This document shows, piece after piece, positions 37,628 through 38,454 of a DNA stretch of 38,454 nt. Under the pieces are notes generated by a model. The model ran no database searches and had not been told where the DNA came from. It saw nothing but the letters and a program-made list of their open reading frames with translations. Position numbers and translations under genes: made by a program. Positions within the stretch are counted from its first letter, which is position 1. Each line of letters opens with the position of its first letter. Source of the stretch: Microcaldota archaeon (GTDB lineage: Archaea > Micrarchaeota > Micrarchaeia > Micrarchaeales > CABMGC01); contig JAGDYD010000017.1 of NCBI GenBank assembly GCA_023256515.1, forward strand, positions 1-38,454, read 5' to 3'.

Positions 37628-37852
37628 ATGGCTGAAAGAGTGGGAAAAGAAAAAATTGAAAAAGAAGACGGCTACCTGTACTATCTAGGTAAGGATGGCT
37701 ATGTATGGAGAACCCCTATGAAAACAAATCCAAGGGGTAAGAAGAGCAGAGTAGGAACAGAAAAAATAGAGAGAGAAGAAGGCTACCTATACTTCATAGA
37801 CAAGAACGGATACGTAGCCAGAGCAAAGATGAACAGGAAGGGAAGGAAATAA
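37628..37852 (+). CDS. small tandem-repeat protein
   Basis: Two repeats: VGKEKIEKEDGYLYYLGKDGYVWRTPM and VGTEKIEREEGYLYFIDKNGYVARAKM; GGGGTGA SD. Confidence 0.8.
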   Translation: MAERVGKEKIEKEDGYLYYLGKDGYVWRTPMKTNPRGKKSRVGTEKIEREEGYLYFIDKNGYVARAKMNRKGRK

Positions 37853-37883
37853 TCCTTTCCTATTTTTTATTTTTGCTTCTTTT

Positions 37884-38285
37884 CTAAATTTCTAAATCTA
37901 TTTTTTCGTTTCGCTTTATGCCAAGTTTTTTTGCCATGCCTGCTTTAACCTCGATTACGTATTGAGCTCTGTTTCGTGGCGTGTATGTTTTGCAATCAAG
38001 CAGCTTGCACGGCTTGGCATTTCTTATAAGGTCAACCACGCGCTTTTTCCTGTCAAGCCATATTATGTCTAGCGGAAAAAGCATGTTATGCATCCATATC
38101 CCTGGATAGAATTCGCGGCTAAATTTTATCAGCATGCATTCGTTATCTTTTAACGATGCCCTAAACATAAGGCCTATGGCTCTTTTGATCGGAGTGTCGG
38201 CAAGAATGGCATTAAACGTTCTGCCTTTTATGTCTATGCGCACATGCTCATATTTCTGGTGCTTGTACAATAGCCTGAGCATCAA
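37884..38285 (-). CDS. DUF192-family protein
   Basis: TPIKRAIGLMFRASLKDNECMLIKF...GIWMHNMLFPLDIIWLDRKKRVVDL. Confidence 0.9.
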   Translation of the reverse strand: MMLRLLYKHQKYEHVRIDIKGRTFNAILADTPIKRAIGLMFRASLKDNECMLIKFSREFYPGIWMHNMLFPLDIIWLDRKKRVVDLIRNAKPCKLLDCKTYTPRNRAQYVIEVKAGMAKKLGIKRNEKIDLEI

Positions 38286-38288
38286 GGA

Positions 38289-38454
38289 TCATCTTTTTAT
38301 GGTCCTAGAGATGCTCTGCTCTCTCATGAATTGCTCAAGATAATACTTGCTTCCTGTTCCTTTTCCAGTCAATCCACTACCCTTCCATCCTACAAACGTA
38401 TGTAAGCCTACAATTGCCCCTGTTGTTGCACTTATTGCCCTATTTATGTAAACT
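38289..38454 (-). CDS. aldehyde dehydrogenase C-terminal fragment (1-pyrroline-5-carboxylate dehydrogenase-like), runs off the right edge
   Basis: Read by eye: VYINRAISATTGAIVGLHTFVGWKGSGLTGKGTGSKYYLEQFMREQSISRTIKR*. Confidence 0.8.
   Translation of the reverse strand, partial: VYINRAISATTGAIVGLHTFVGWKGSGLTGKGTGSKYYLEQFMREQSISRTIKR

Noticed and set aside
1-38454. CRISPR arrays, transposases, phage or toxin-antitoxin modules
   Set aside because: No regularly spaced repeats, transposase/integrase motifs or phage genes seen on either strand.

Overview
AT-rich, gene-dense archaeal chromosome segment, probably from a small-genome, fast-evolving (DPANN/ARMAN-like) lineage; that placement is inference. 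Most of it is housekeeping: pyrE, EF-1alpha, r-proteins S10/L11/L30/L15/L1/L10/L12, Spt5, Trm5, a prenyl diphosphate synthase, an EndoIII-like glycosylase, beta-CASP RNase, TldD/PmbA, GatDE, a MiaB-like enzyme, IleRS, RfcS, TrmI, Topo IA, an ABC exporter, a PAC2 protein, DUF192, and the C-terminus of an aldehyde dehydrogenase at the right edge. The unusual content is in the RNA genes. (1) The 16S gene (about 1166-3140) has no 23S beside it and carries a 489-nt archaeal bulge-helix-bulge (BHB) intron with a LAGLIDADG-type ORF. The intron is exactly 163 codons long and has no stop in the ORF frame, so the excised circle would be an endless ORF and the linear ORF stops only inside the downstream 16S exon. 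(2) The 16S has paired swaps at nearly invariant positions: C18-G917 to G-C, C1404-G1497 to U-A, plus C1400U. (3) A tRNA-Leu(UAA) has a predicted 19-nt BHB intron in its D-loop and starts directly after the stop codon of the preceding gene. (4) An orphan 5S gene is present. A recurring GGTGAT-N3-start geometry points to AUA and CUG start codons for two genes. No CRISPR, transposon or prophage was seen. All calls come from reading the sequence; nothing was searched against a database.
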